From: Tragulus kanchil
Lineage: Eukaryota > Chordata > Mammalia > Artiodactyla > Tragulidae
Assembly (NCBI GenBank): GCA_022376925.1
Contig: JAIOJX010000032.1
Coordinates: 102,788,794-102,852,793, forward strand
Reading direction: 5' to 3'
DNA: 64,000 nucleotides
Each line of letters begins with the position of its first letter. The stretch's first letter is position 1. The notes below the pieces were generated by a model, which was given only the letters and a program-made list of their open reading frames with translations, was not told the origin of the DNA and did not search any database. Made by a program: the position numbers and the translations under genes. Of the stretch, positions 12,065 through 22,997 are shown piece by piece.

Positions 12065-12530
12065 CAAGTACCACAAATAGAGTGCCTTAAAGCAACAGCA
12101 ATGTACTGTCTCACAGTTCTAGAAGTCAGCTCAGTTTAGTCACTCAGTCGTGTCCAACTTTTTGCCACCCCATGGACTGCAGCACGCCAGGTTTCCCTGT
12201 CCTTCACTATCATCCAGAGCTTGCTCAAACTCATGTCCATTGAGTCGGTGATGCCATCCGACCATCTCATCCACTGTCATCTCCTCCTCCTTCCACCTTC
12301 TATTTTTTCTTTCTAGAGGTCAGGCATCCAAAATTAAGGTGCCGACAGCTGCATTCTACCTCTGAAACCTTGTCCTTCCTCACCTTTTCTGAGCTTCTGG
12401 TGGTGGCTAGTCCATCCTTGGCTCCAGTCCCTGTCTCTGTTGTCACATGGCATTCTCATCACATGGTCATCTTATAAGGACACCAGTCACATTATATTAA
12501 GGGCCTGCCCTACTATGGTATGATCTCATC
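12065..12530 (-). mobile_element. MLT1-type LTR with nested BovB tail (copy A)
   Basis: LTR blocks ('tgccttaaagcaacagcaat', 'ctcacagttctagaagtca', 'cttataaggacaccagtcac') are split by a BovB 3' fragment at about 12127-12297. In copy B the same LTR occupies 13163-13735 and runs on to its natural end. Part of it returns a third time at 14490-14822 in D4. Confidence 0.8.
12127..12297 (-). mobile_element. BovB 3' tail, antisense, nested in LTR
   Basis: 'gtcactcagtcgtgtccaac' followed by 'ccatggactgcagcacgcca', 'caaactcatgtccattgagt' and 'gatgccatccgaccatctca' is the antisense BovB 3' end. It is repeated at 13225-13395 by D3. Confidence 0.85.
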
Positions 12531-13400
12531 AGTGGCCAACTCTGAGACAGTGAAAGCTGAGTCTGAATGGCAGGGGCTTGAGAGGAGTCCTGAAGGGCCA
12601 CATTTCCCTATTTGGTGATGTGGGCAATGTGCGTAACCTCTCCGCACATCAGCCTCCATCTGCAAATCTGGAATGAAAGCATTCAGGGCTCCCATGAGAA
12701 TTAATGAAGCAATGTATGTGAACTACATATGACATAAGAATATGATCATATTAACAGTAGCATTAGCAACTGACATTTTGGATGCTTCTTTTGAGACTAG
12801 ATAAAAAGCGGCAAGTGGGGAAACAGGGTTAGACACTCTGAAGCCCCAGCTCTTAAGCAGGAATCTAACTAGTAGTTATGTTATTGTCCCAATAGAGTTG
12901 ACTGGGCATTCAGAGACAGGCTGGGGAGCAGACTCTGGCCCCCCACTAGCCACAGGACTGTGTGTGATTCACACCCCTTCTCTGAGCCACAGCTGTGCAT
13001 TCCCTTTCCTTGAATAAACTCACTTCCTCTAGTAAGTCCTGTACTGACGTGATGGTGCAGGCAAATTGAGGAGGTCTAGGGGCTCCAGTTCCTGAACTCT
13101 TAAGATGGAGGTAAAGTGCTGGCTCATTTAACTCCTCATTAGTGTCCCAGGATTCCTTCCAACAAGTACCACAAATAGAGTGCCTTAAAGCAACAGCAAT
13201 GTACTGTCTCACAGTTCTAGAAGTCAGCTCAGTTTAGTCACTCAGTCGTGTCCAACTTTTTGCCACCCCATGGACTGCAGCACGCCAGGTTTCCCTGTCC
13301 TTCACTATCATCCAGAGCTTGCTCAAACTCATGTCCATTGAGTCGGTGATGCCATCCGACCATCTCATCCACTGTCATCTCCTCCTCCTTCCACCTTCTA

Positions 13401-15572
13401 TTTTTTCTTTCTAGAGGTCAGGCATCCAAAATTAAGGTGCCGACAGCTGCATTCTACCTCTGAAACCTTGTCCTTCCTCACCTTTTCTGAGCTTCTGGTG
13501 GTGGCTAGTCCATCCTTGGCTCCAGTCCCTGTCTCTGTTGTCACATGGCATTCTCATCACATGGTCATCTTATAAGGACACCAGTCACATTATATTAAGG
13601 GCCTGCCCTACTATGGTATGATCTCATCTTAACTAATCCCATCTGCAACAATCCTATTTCCAAACAAGAAGACATAGGAGGTAAGCAAGATTTAACATAT
13701 CCATTGAGGGAAGCACATTCAACTCAAAACAGTACCCAGATGGGTACCCTGAGTAGTAGAGACCTTCAGGACCCGAGGCTGACCTAGCATGATCTTCCCT
13801 GCAGTACTGGAGTTTTGGCCTTCCAGCTCCAGAGAAAACAGAAACCCAAATCCCTTTGGAATCTGGGGTGGAAATTTGGAGAGAGCAGTCACACTTTCCA
13901 GTGCCTAGTTTTCTTTGATGTAGCTTCCGGTTCACAGTGGGATGGCTTTGATAAAATGGAGGGGTAAGAGACCCACCCTTTCATCTTGAAAGATGAGGGA
14001 AGTAAAGTGTCAAAACTGCTATACTAGATTAGTGCTCCCTTTTCAGAGAACACAGCCCTATTCTAGAAACCATGAGAGGCAATAATCTGGCTCAAAAAGA
14101 AAAAAAAAAAAAAAAAACATTCTGTAGGATGCAGGAAGGGAAGAGAGCCAGCATTCTTAGTGTGAGAGCCTCCTCTGTGCCAGGTCATATGTGGAACGGT
14201 TTACAAACACCATCTCTTTCAGTCTTCGGGAGAATTCTTTGATGATCAACCCCATTGGACAAATAAGGAAACAGGTTAAAAGACATTAATTAAATATTTC
14301 CCAAGTCCCACAGCTAAAGAGGTGTCCATGCTAGGATTTAAATCCAGATTTGTTGCACAATCGAGTTTATAATCTTTCTTCTATGTTGTCTGTTGATAAT
14401 TTTAAATCAGATCACATATATAAGCACTTCAAGCATTATATCTGACAGAGGAGGAAATATGCATTTATATCCAGCCTTCCTTCCTCACCTTTTTTCTTTC
14501 TAGAGGTCAGGCATCCAAAATTAAGGTGCCGACAGCTGCATTCTACCTCTGAAACCTTGTCCTTCCTCACCTTTTCTGAGCTTCTGGTGGTGGCTAGTCC
14601 ATCCTTGGCTCCAGTCCCTGTCTCTGTTGTCACATGGCATTCTCATCACATGGTCATCTTATAAGGACACCAGTCACATTATATTAAGGGCCTGCCCTAC
14701 TATGGTATGATCTCATCTTAACTAATCCCATCTGCAACAATCCTATTTCCAAACAAGAAGACATAGGAGGTAAGCAAGATTTAACATATCCATTGAGGGA
14801 AGCACATTCAACTCAAAACAGTACCCAGATGGGTACCCTGAGTAGTAGAGACCTTCAGGACCCGAGGCTGACCTAGCATGATCTTCCCTGCAGTACTGGA
14901 GTTTTGGCCTTCCAGCTCCAGAGAAAACAGAAACCCAAATCCCTTTGGAATCTGGGGTGGAAATTTGGAGAGAGCAGTCACACTTTCCAGTGCCTAGTTT
15001 TCTTTGATGTAGCTTCCGGTTCACAGTGGGATGGCTTTGATAAAATGGAGGGGTAAGAGACCCACCCTTTCATCTTGAAAGATGAGGGAAGTAAAGTGTC
15101 AAAACTGCTATACTAGATTAGTGCTCCCTTTTCAGAGAACACAGCCCTATTCTAGAAACCATGAGAGGCAATAATCTGGCTCAAAAAGAAAAAAAAAAAA
15201 AAAAAACATTCTGTAGGATGCAGGAAGGGAAGAGAGCCAGCATTCTTAGTGTGAGAGCCTCCTCTGTGCCAGGTCATATGTGGAACGGTTTACAAACACC
15301 ATCTCTTTCAGTCTTCGGGAGAATTCTTTGATGATCAACCCCATTGGACAAATAAGGAAACAGGTTAAAAGACATTAATTAAATATTTCCCAAGTCCCAC
15401 AGCTAAAGAGGTGTCCATGCTAGGATTTAAATCCAGATTTGTTGCACAATCGAGTTTATAATCTTTCTTCTATGTTGTCTGTTGATAATTTTAAATCAGA
15501 TCACATATATAAGCACTTCAAGCATTATATCTGACAGAGGAGGAAATATGCATTTATATCCAGCCTTCCTTC
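13401..15572. repeat. Tandem duplication D4 (1083-bp unit, offset 1089)
   Basis: Copy A is 13401-14483 and copy B 14490-15572. The six filler bases with their flanks form a 15-bp match (ccttcctcacctttt) to 13472-13486, 71 bp inside the unit. The A-homopolymers near 14100 and 15190 are of similar length. D4 begins inside copy B of D3, so the two are chained. Confidence 0.94.
14160..14370 (+). mobile_element. MIR SINE (repeated at 15249-15460)
   Basis: The MIR order is clear: 'cctcctctgtgccaggtcat', 'acaaataaggaaacaggtta', 'cccaagtcccacagctaaag', and 'ctaggatttaaatccagatt'. The second copy comes from D4, not from a second insertion. Confidence 0.8.
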
Positions 15573-16105
15573 AGAGACTGTTTCTGGAATGAGTAAATGA
15601 CATCCAATCAACACACAGCGCCCTTGAATCCTTTCATTCTCATGTGAACTCTCCCTCCTCTGAACTCCCAGGACTTCATTCTTTCCCTCTCGAGTAGAAC
15701 TTATCTGCCTGCTCCCATACCCACCCCTTGGCTAGTGCCTCAGAAAAGTGATAAGTCTCAGTTATCCTTGTAACTCACTGGGGTCCTGCACTAGACTGAT
15801 ATGCAGCAGATGCTCAATATCAGTCTATAGCATGAATGAATAAGTAAAAGCTCCTACAAAGCACATAGCTCAGTACTGGTTAAAGTGGTAGGTTTAACCT
15901 GACAGCATCCCTAGGAAGTTTAAAGGAAAACCTGAGCTGGGATTCAGAACAGCCCTCCAGGCCTAGCACGGTCACTAATCTATCACACTGACTTGGGCTC
16001 CTCTCAGCCCTCTCTTACCCACCCATAAGAAATACAAGGGATTGCACTGCTCTGTGACTACCAAGAGGAGTGGGATTGGGGGAAGGAGGGGAGGGAGGTT
16101 AAAAA
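15573..16105. other. No recognisable feature
   Basis: Unique-looking DNA with a G/A-rich stretch at 16070-16115 (ggaaggaggggagggaggtt). No exon, RNA or nameable repeat family seen. Confidence 0.5.
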
Positions 16106-16117
16106 GGGAGGGGATAT

Positions 16118-16300
16118 AGGCATGCTTAAGGCTGATTCATGTTGTATGGCAGAAACCAACACAATATTGTGAAGCAATTATCCTCCATCCCACGTATACC
16201 CGTGACTGATTCATGTTGACGTATGGCAAAAACCATCACAATATTATAAAGTAATTATCCTCCAGTTAAAATTAATTAAATAAATAAATAATAAATTAAC
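16118..16300 (+). mobile_element. Ruminant L1 3' end with internal repeat
   Basis: The words 'gctgattcatgttgtatggc' and 'aatattgtgaagcaattatc' recur as 'ctgattcatgttgacgtatg' and 'aatattataaagtaattatc', giving two tandem versions of the typical ruminant L1 3' terminal motif. An A-rich tail with 'aaat' repeats follows. Confidence 0.75.
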
Positions 16301-16304
16301 TAAT

Positions 16305-16625
16305 TAAAGACTTCCTTAGTGGTACAGTGAATAAGAATCTGCCTGCCAATGCAGAGGACATGGGTTCTATCCCTAATCCAGGAAGATTCCACATGCCCCA
16401 GAGCAACTAAGCCAGTGTGTCACAACTACTAAGTCTATGCTTCAGAGCTCACAAGCTACAACTACTGAAGCCCATGCACCTAGAGACTGTTCTCTGCAAC
16501 AAGAGAAGCCACCACAAGAACTCCACACACCTCATAGAAGAGTAGTCACTGCCTGCGGAAACTAGAAAAAGCTCGAGCACAACAATGAAGACTCAGCACA
16601 ACCAAAAATAAATAAATAAATAAAT
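16305..16625 (+). mobile_element. CHR-2 type tRNA-derived SINE
   Basis: 'gacttccttagtggtacagt', 'aggaagattccacatgcccc', 'gagcaactaagccagtgtgt', 'gaagactcagcacaacc' and an 'aaataaataaat' tail match the long ruminant tRNA-Glu-type SINE. It is more diverged than the young subfamily at 836. Confidence 0.85.
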
Positions 16626-16634
16626 AATAATAAC

Positions 16635-16812
16635 GGGCTTCCCAGGTGGTGCTAGTGGTAAAGAACCCATCTTCCAGTGCAGAAGACCTAAGAGACCCAC
16701 GTTCAATTCCTGGATTGGGAGGATGCCCTCAGAGGGCATGGCAATCCACTCCTGTATTCTTGCCTAGAGAACTCCACAGATAGAGGAGCCTAGCAGGGTG
16801 CAGTTCATAAAT
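16635..16812 (+). mobile_element. Bov-tA SINE
   Basis: Begins 'gggcttcccaggtggtgcta', then 'gtggtaaagaacccatcttc', 'atggcaatccactcctgtat' and 'atagaggagcctagcagggt'. The 3' tail is truncated. It sits directly behind the CHR-2 SINE tail, a common A-rich landing site. Confidence 0.88.
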
Positions 16813-17184
16813 TTTAAAAATTACAGAAGCTTGAACTTGTGACTTCAGACCTCCTCTAATTTCTTCATCTAGGTTCTGGCGTTTCCAAAGTCAGAAGGGG
16901 TAACAGATTACAAGGTATCCAGATGCCAGCAGGACCTAGGCTGCCCAGTGACAGACAATCCTTTCTCAGGTCTCCGTTTTCCTAAGCCAGAAAAATTAGT
17001 ATTTGAGCACCTTTCCATCTTCCTCTTGCTAGTTCCCAACAGAGCACTTTCTAAAGACAGTTAGAATGAAGGACCATACTCTCTTGGTGGGAGGTTCCTC
17101 CTAGAGCCGTAAAGAATGCCAGAACCTGGACCATGTTTCCGTGAGAAACGGAACATCCACTCCTGTTCCCTACTGAGAAGGAGC

Positions 17185-17355
17185 TGTAATGGTGCTAGTT
17201 AACCCTCATCGCGCACCATTGCCCCTGCACTGTGGAATGCCTTTGCAAGCATTTCTGCATGTGATTCTCATGCGAGGCATACGTGCACCATAATTGCTAT
17301 TCCACCATTTACAAATCAGGAAACTGGCACTCCAAAGAGGCTCGGGGTCATCAAC
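17185..17355 (+). mobile_element. MIR SINE
   Basis: 'tttacaaatcaggaaactgg' followed by 'cactccaaagaggctcgg' is the MIR core, preceded by the usual '...attctcatgcgaggcat' segment. Confidence 0.65.
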
Positions 17356-17399
17356 CAGGATCACCACACCCCAAGGTCCACTTTCTTCTTTTATTTTCA

Positions 17400-18525
17400 C
17401 TTTTTAAAAAAAAATAAGAAATCTATTCCCTTGGTACCAAATTCAAAATTCAAATACGTGTGCAGAATGAATCAGTGTTTCTCCCATGCTTGGTCTCCCA
17501 GCATCTCATTCTCTGGGAAGGAATCACTGTTAGCTATTTGTCCCATAAGAAGTATTTGTGTATCTCTCACTAACAGAGGCATGTGGCTATCCTTATCCAT
17601 CTGTAACACCTTGTAGGCAGGGTTCTGCCCTTTCTTATTCCATTTATCAGTATTGCCAGGTGTTCTTCCAAATCAGGATTTTAGTATCTGCCTAGCTCCT
17701 TGTGATGGCTGGATACAGCCCATCATCTGAAAATCCCATGATTTTGAAAGACATATACAGAGAGCAAGCTCTCTGTGATGATAGCAGGGAGGAGTTGAGA
17801 AGCTGGGCTGCCACATCCACATGCCTAGGGTCACTGAGCATTTCAGATCAACCTGACTCTTTATGAGATCCCTACGCAAAGACTTTCCACCTCTTTGAAG
17901 ACTAACTGAAACAATGCACAAAAAGAATTCTGGTTTTTACACCCAGTAAGTACCCAGCTATACTAAAGGCTATGCTGACAGGTGTCTGACTCAATGGGTC
18001 AAAATGCTGTGATAATAGAGAGGACCAGAAGTCAGGGAAGGACTCTGCCCTCTTCCCCAAGATCAGTGGAGTGAAGGGAAGAGCAGACAGCCTGCATTCA
18101 AAGCCCTGCTCCGCCACTCACTGTGTGTGGCAGAGATGGCTACACATGGATTCATAGCACACCTCCACTCTCTGAGTGTGGATGGGTAAACAGTCACCCA
18201 TCCGGTAATTACCTTTCCCAGGCTTCTTTGCACCTGGTGTGGCTTTATTCTCACTAAGGCATTGTAAATGGAGATTGCTTGCCCTCCACTCCGTCTCGCC
18301 CCTTTCCTGTGGACTGGAACACATGTGTGGTGGTGGCAGAACACGTGAAGGCAGTCAAGGCAACACTGTAATGGCCAAATGAGAAGGCACCCAGGTAGCT
18401 GAGTCACTCAGGGAGCCGAGCTGTGTGTGGCCCACTCCACACGTGCACTTTCTGGAGTAAACTGTTATGTGAGAGAGCAGCCACTTGGATCTGGCTTTAG
18501 TGGTGGTATTTTGAGGTCTCTCTTA
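17400..18525. other. No recognisable feature
   Basis: Non-repetitive by eye. Short open frames on both strands have no recognisable domain and no splice-framed structure that I can defend. Confidence 0.45.
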
Positions 18526-18529
18526 GCAT

Positions 18530-18735
18530 ATCTTAACTCTTAGCTCAATTAATATACAGTGTGACCTTGGAAAAACTCTTTGATATCCTTAAGCCTCATT
18601 TTCTATGTCTTTGAATCCCTCATAAAAACTAAAGATAAAGCAACCAAAACACCCAGCACAGTTTTGACTCAATAAATGGTTCTCTGGGGCCCAGTTTCCC
18701 TATCTGTTAAATGGGTATATTAAGCATACTTGTAC
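18530..18735 (-). mobile_element. MIR SINE fragments, antisense
   Basis: 'gtgtgaccttggaaaaactc' with 'taagcctcattttctatgtc', then 'cccagtttccctatctgtta' with 'aatgggtatatt', are antisense MIR cores. Two partial copies may lie side by side. Confidence 0.65.
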
Positions 18736-18873
18736 AGAAACCAAATGACACATCACTGTAAAGTTAATACACAAACTATGAAACCCTGTGCAAAAATCAG
18801 CATTGCTTTATGATGCTCTGGAAACCTTGCTTGTGTTGCATAAATGCTTCACTAATGTCCGCGGGGACAGTAA

Positions 18874-21017
18874 GCCAAGCACATGTGCTCTCCTGGGGAC
18901 AAAGGGAGGTCAATTGGTGTCTCTTGATGATGTTCCCAGCATGTATCATCCCAGAAGGTCATGTGCCTGAGTGCTGGACCATCTGAATCTCCTCCAAGTC
19001 AACACCAAATGGCAGATATCAACAACTTCATGGCCCTCTGCAAACCACTGCTGGCAACAAACAACTGTACATGGCATGGCATTTCAGAATTTACAGAGCA
19101 GTTTCAACCTTGGAACCCAGCAAGTAGGCAGGACAATTTACATTTGAGGTAACTGGGGTGCTGAGGTTCTGAGATGGGCCACCACTTGCCCAAGGACTTA
19201 TGGTTAGGCATAAGTATGGGGTCCATACTATACAAACAGCATCTCAGGCCTGTATCCAAGGCTAAAGTTCTTTCTATTTCCCTCCTGTTATACATCTCCT
19301 GCAACAGAGGAAAATGTGCTCATATGGGACCCAAGCGACAAAGCATAGCATTGAAACTTCTTCACTCATTCAATAAAGGGTCTCTCCCTATCTGGCCCTG
19401 CACTGGGCCCTGCACAGACCAATGGGCCATATACAGAGTCTGCTCTCCCAGACCTCCCACACAGCAAGTGTCTGGATCATTAGACCACGTAGTGAGGATC
19501 TACCATGCCAGGTGCTTCACTTGAGCAGTCTCTAATTCTTACAACAAAGCTGCAAAGTGTGTTTTCCCCAAAATTTTATGATTGGTGATGGAGGCTCAGA
19601 GACACCGAGTGATGTGTTTGAAGTCACTCAGCCAAGAAGTGGTAAAAGTGGAATTAGAGTTTAAGTTTGTTGGATGCCAGAGGCGCTTTCCTCAAGAATA
19701 CAAAGGACTCCTCAAAATATCTTCAATATAGCATGTCCAGGATAAAACCATAAATGACATAGTACCTATTGGGTGCTGTCACATGATATCCAGTGACCCA
19801 ATTCAACTAATCTATTTCTGTTTTTGATTTCTAAATTGATAACTTCATATAATCATAGAATATCAGAGAAAAAAGATAGTCTAGTCAAATCTCCTCAGTG
19901 TACAGACGGAGGAGGTAAGGACCAGAAAACAGCATTGCAGATGCCCGGAAACAAGTAAGTGCCAAGCACATGTGCTCTCCTGGGGACAAAGGGAGGTCAA
20001 TTGGTGTCTCTTGATGATGTTCCCAGCATGTATCATCCCAGAAGGTCATGTGCCTGAGTGCTGGACCATCTGAATCTCCTCCAAGTCAACACCAAATGGC
20101 AGATATCAACAACTTCATGGCCCTCTGCAAACCACTGCTGGCAACAAACAACTGTACATGGCATGGCATTTCAGAATTTACAGAGCAGTTTCAACCTTGG
20201 AACCCAGCAAGTAGGCAGGACAATTTACATTTGAGGTAACTGGGGTGCTGAGGTTCTGAGATGGGCCACCACTTGCCCAAGGACTTATGGTTAGGCATAA
20301 GTATGGGGTCCATACTATACAAACAGCATCTCAGGCCTGTATCCAAGGCTAAAGTTCTTTCTATTTCCCTCCTGTTATACATCTCCTGCAACAGAGGAAA
20401 ATGTGCTCATATGGGACCCAAGCGACAAAGCATAGCATTGAAACTTCTTCACTCATTCAATAAAGGGTCTCTCCCTATCTGGCCCTGCACTGGGCCCTGC
20501 ACAGACCAATGGGCCATATACAGAGTCTGCTCTCCCAGACCTCCCACACAGCAAGTGTCTGGATCATTAGACCACGTAGTGAGGATCTACCATGCCAGGT
20601 GCTTCACTTGAGCAGTCTCTAATTCTTACAACAAAGCTGCAAAGTGTGTTTTCCCCAAAATTTTATGATTGGTGATGGAGGCTCAGAGACACCGAGTGAT
20701 GTGTTTGAAGTCACTCAGCCAAGAAGTGGTAAAAGTGGAATTAGAGTTTAAGTTTGTTGGATGCCAGAGGCGCTTTCCTCAAGAATACAAAGGACTCCTC
20801 AAAATATCTTCAATATAGCATGTCCAGGATAAAACCATAAATGACATAGTACCTATTGGGTGCTGTCACATGATATCCAGTGACCCAATTCAACTAATCT
20901 ATTTCTGTTTTTGATTTCTAAATTGATAACTTCATATAATCATAGAATATCAGAGAAAAAAGATAGTCTAGTCAAATCTCCTCAGTGTACAGACGGAGGA
21001 GGTAAGGACCAGAAAAC
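18874..21017. repeat. Tandem duplication D5 (1057-bp unit, offset 1087)
   Basis: Copy A is 18874-19930 and copy B 19961-21017. The 30-bp filler (19931-19960) reads like a compressed version of the DNA left of copy A (about 18799-18873): 'cagcattgc', a 'ggaaac' word and 'gtaag...gccaagc' appear in order with stretches missing. Units look identical. Confidence 0.94.
19485..19685 (+). mobile_element. MIR SINE (repeated at 20572-20772)
   Basis: 'taccatgccaggtgcttcac', 'ttcttacaacaaagctgcaa', 'ggtgatggaggctcagagac' and 'gccaagaagtggtaaaagtg' match MIR in order. The second copy is made by D5. Confidence 0.8.
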
Positions 21018-21095
21018 GTATCTTGTCCAAGATCACACAGCACACTTAATAGCAGAGCTGGAACTCAAGCATGTATATGTCTGAATTTAAAGCTC
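20960..21095 (+). mobile_element. MIR-like fragment
   Basis: 'tgtacagacggaggaggtaa' followed by 'atcttgtccaagatcacaca' and 'agcagagctggaactcaagc' resembles the MIR 3' half. Copy A of D5 is cut inside it at 19930. Confidence 0.6.
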
Positions 21096-21261
21096 CAGTT
21101 ATTTCCATTTCACCATGTTCTCGTTGCCCACTCTGGGACTTGGCACTCACCTTTACATTCTTTTTGTCTAAAGAGTGTCTCTTGCTTGAGGCAGGAACTG
21201 GTTGCAATTCATCTTAGGGTCTCCAGTGCTTGACGTGGAAAATAATGCCCTCAGGAATGCA

Positions 21262-21375
21262 TGGCAACTGAATGGGATGAAACCACAGTAATCATCCCCA
21301 TTATATGGATGAAGAAACTGAGGTTCAAGGAGATTAGAGCATCTGTCCAAGGTTACAGAGCTCACAAGCAGCCGT
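21262..21375 (+). mobile_element. MIR SINE core
   Basis: 'atcatccccattatatggat' then 'gaagaaactgaggttcaagg' and 'tgtccaaggttacagagctc' is the conserved MIR centre. Confidence 0.75.
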
Positions 21376-22985
21376 CACCTGGAGGACTTATCAGCCCCAC
21401 TGCAACCTGGAAAACAGGGTCAGCATTCAGTCCCAAATATGGACCTTTACCCACCTCCTCTTAGCGTTGCAAAGAGCTCTGGCTGGGGTAGGGTGGGGGG
21501 GTCCTTTTGGAGGACCAGGTACGTGACTCAGCTGGAAATCATGACAAGTGTGCAGGGTGGAGGAAGACCCATCCCCAGAAAGCCCCTCCTCTTGCAGAGG
21601 GGCCTGAGGCTCAACTGCCAAATAAGTCACACATGTTTGGAAGTCAGTGAAGAGCCTCACTGGGGGCCAGGAGAGAGATCCGTTCTGGGGGTTCTGCCAG
21701 GCCTTGAGAAGGGGCTGCCAACGCGAGGTCAGGACGGGGAGAGGACAGATGTGTCCACAGCCCTGCCAGAGGCCATGCTGGCCCCAGCACCTCACTCCCC
21801 CTCCCCCAACCAGAGACATAACTCTATTCCAAGCTCAGAGTGTTCCAGTTCCCAGATTAGACCATGGAGAAGTGGTTCCACGTGGACTTTTCACTTACAC
21901 AACTCCCACCCCCACCCCCACCCCCAGCCCAGATCACAGGCCAGCCGTTTCGTGTCAGTATGAGCATGTTACTCTTTATTTTCTTCTCTCTTGAATGCAC
22001 AAACATAACTCTGCCAGACCTTAATATCCATGTGAGCTCTCAAGAAACCCGGTTTAAACATGTTTGCACGTCAGGACCAAAGCAATACCACATGTGGCTG
22101 CTGAAACAAGGTGTCCTCTACGTGGCAAGTGGCTGCCTCCTTCAGCCTTGGGGATGATTCTGGGAGGGACAGAGAGACATAGCCCACCCCTGCCACCTCA
22201 CTCTCTACGTGGATCTTCTCATTTTTGAATTGTTCATCTTAATCTTGTAGGTGAAAACTTAATGTGAATAGCTCAAAGTCATTCACTCACTCAACACACA
22301 CTGCTCATTTCCACCAGTTGGCTCAATCTGGATTTTTGTAGAGAAAAACGTTTTTCTCCTATATAAGAGGATGCCCTCATGGATTCCCTTGTGTTTCATG
22401 CAAAGTTTCCTGAAGTGCAGAAAGCAAAGACTAATTCTATGAGAGTCTAAGAGGCACGGGAAAAGTGAATTCTGGTGCACAGATTAGCCTGAAAGCCACT
22501 GATTAAACAGCAGTTACCCAGGAAATCACTGATTAAAGAAATCATTCAGTGAAGGATTTTCTTAAATACAGGATTTTTCAAAGCTTTTAACTGGTTAAAG
22601 TGCATTTCACTCTCCCGGCAGAGTAAGTGTGTAGAGTATGCAATATTTCCCCAAAGTTATGAGCTAGATTTTTAAGGAAAACTCCTTTGGAAACAATTTC
22701 CCCAGTGTATTTGGTGGAATCATATGAAATTACTAACATTTGACTTTTTTTTTAATCTGCAAAACAGCATCTCTGTACGTTTCAATCTATGTATGATGGT
22801 GGGGGAAGGGAATCACATGTTTTGTGCCTCCTTTATGGTGTCTCATAATTTGCTGTGACTCCAAGGGTACTTGACATGTAACCTTTAATGTGCTTGCTGT
22901 TAGAGCTGGAAATAGCCCTACCCCAAATTCATGCTTATCCTTCCATAGTATGGACTTGTCACAGGAAGAAATTGCCCAACCAGAG
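21376..22985. other. No gene seen; C-rich tract at 21898-21928
   Basis: Moderately GC-rich to 22160, then AT-richer. A (CCCCCA)n-like tract ('cacccccacccccaccccca') lies near 21906-21925 and opens frames in three registers, which explains the 97-174-residue readings here. No domain is recognisable. Confidence 0.5.
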
Positions 22986-22997
22986 ACTATGTTGCCC

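Larger units (their letters stand above)
11433..13628. repeat. Tandem duplication D3 (1098-bp unit, blunt junction)
   Basis: Copy A is 11433-12530 and copy B 12531-13628 with no filler. I found no internal differences. Copy A ends inside an MLT1-type LTR, which continues past 13628 only after copy B. The start of the unit lies in non-repeat DNA. Confidence 0.95.
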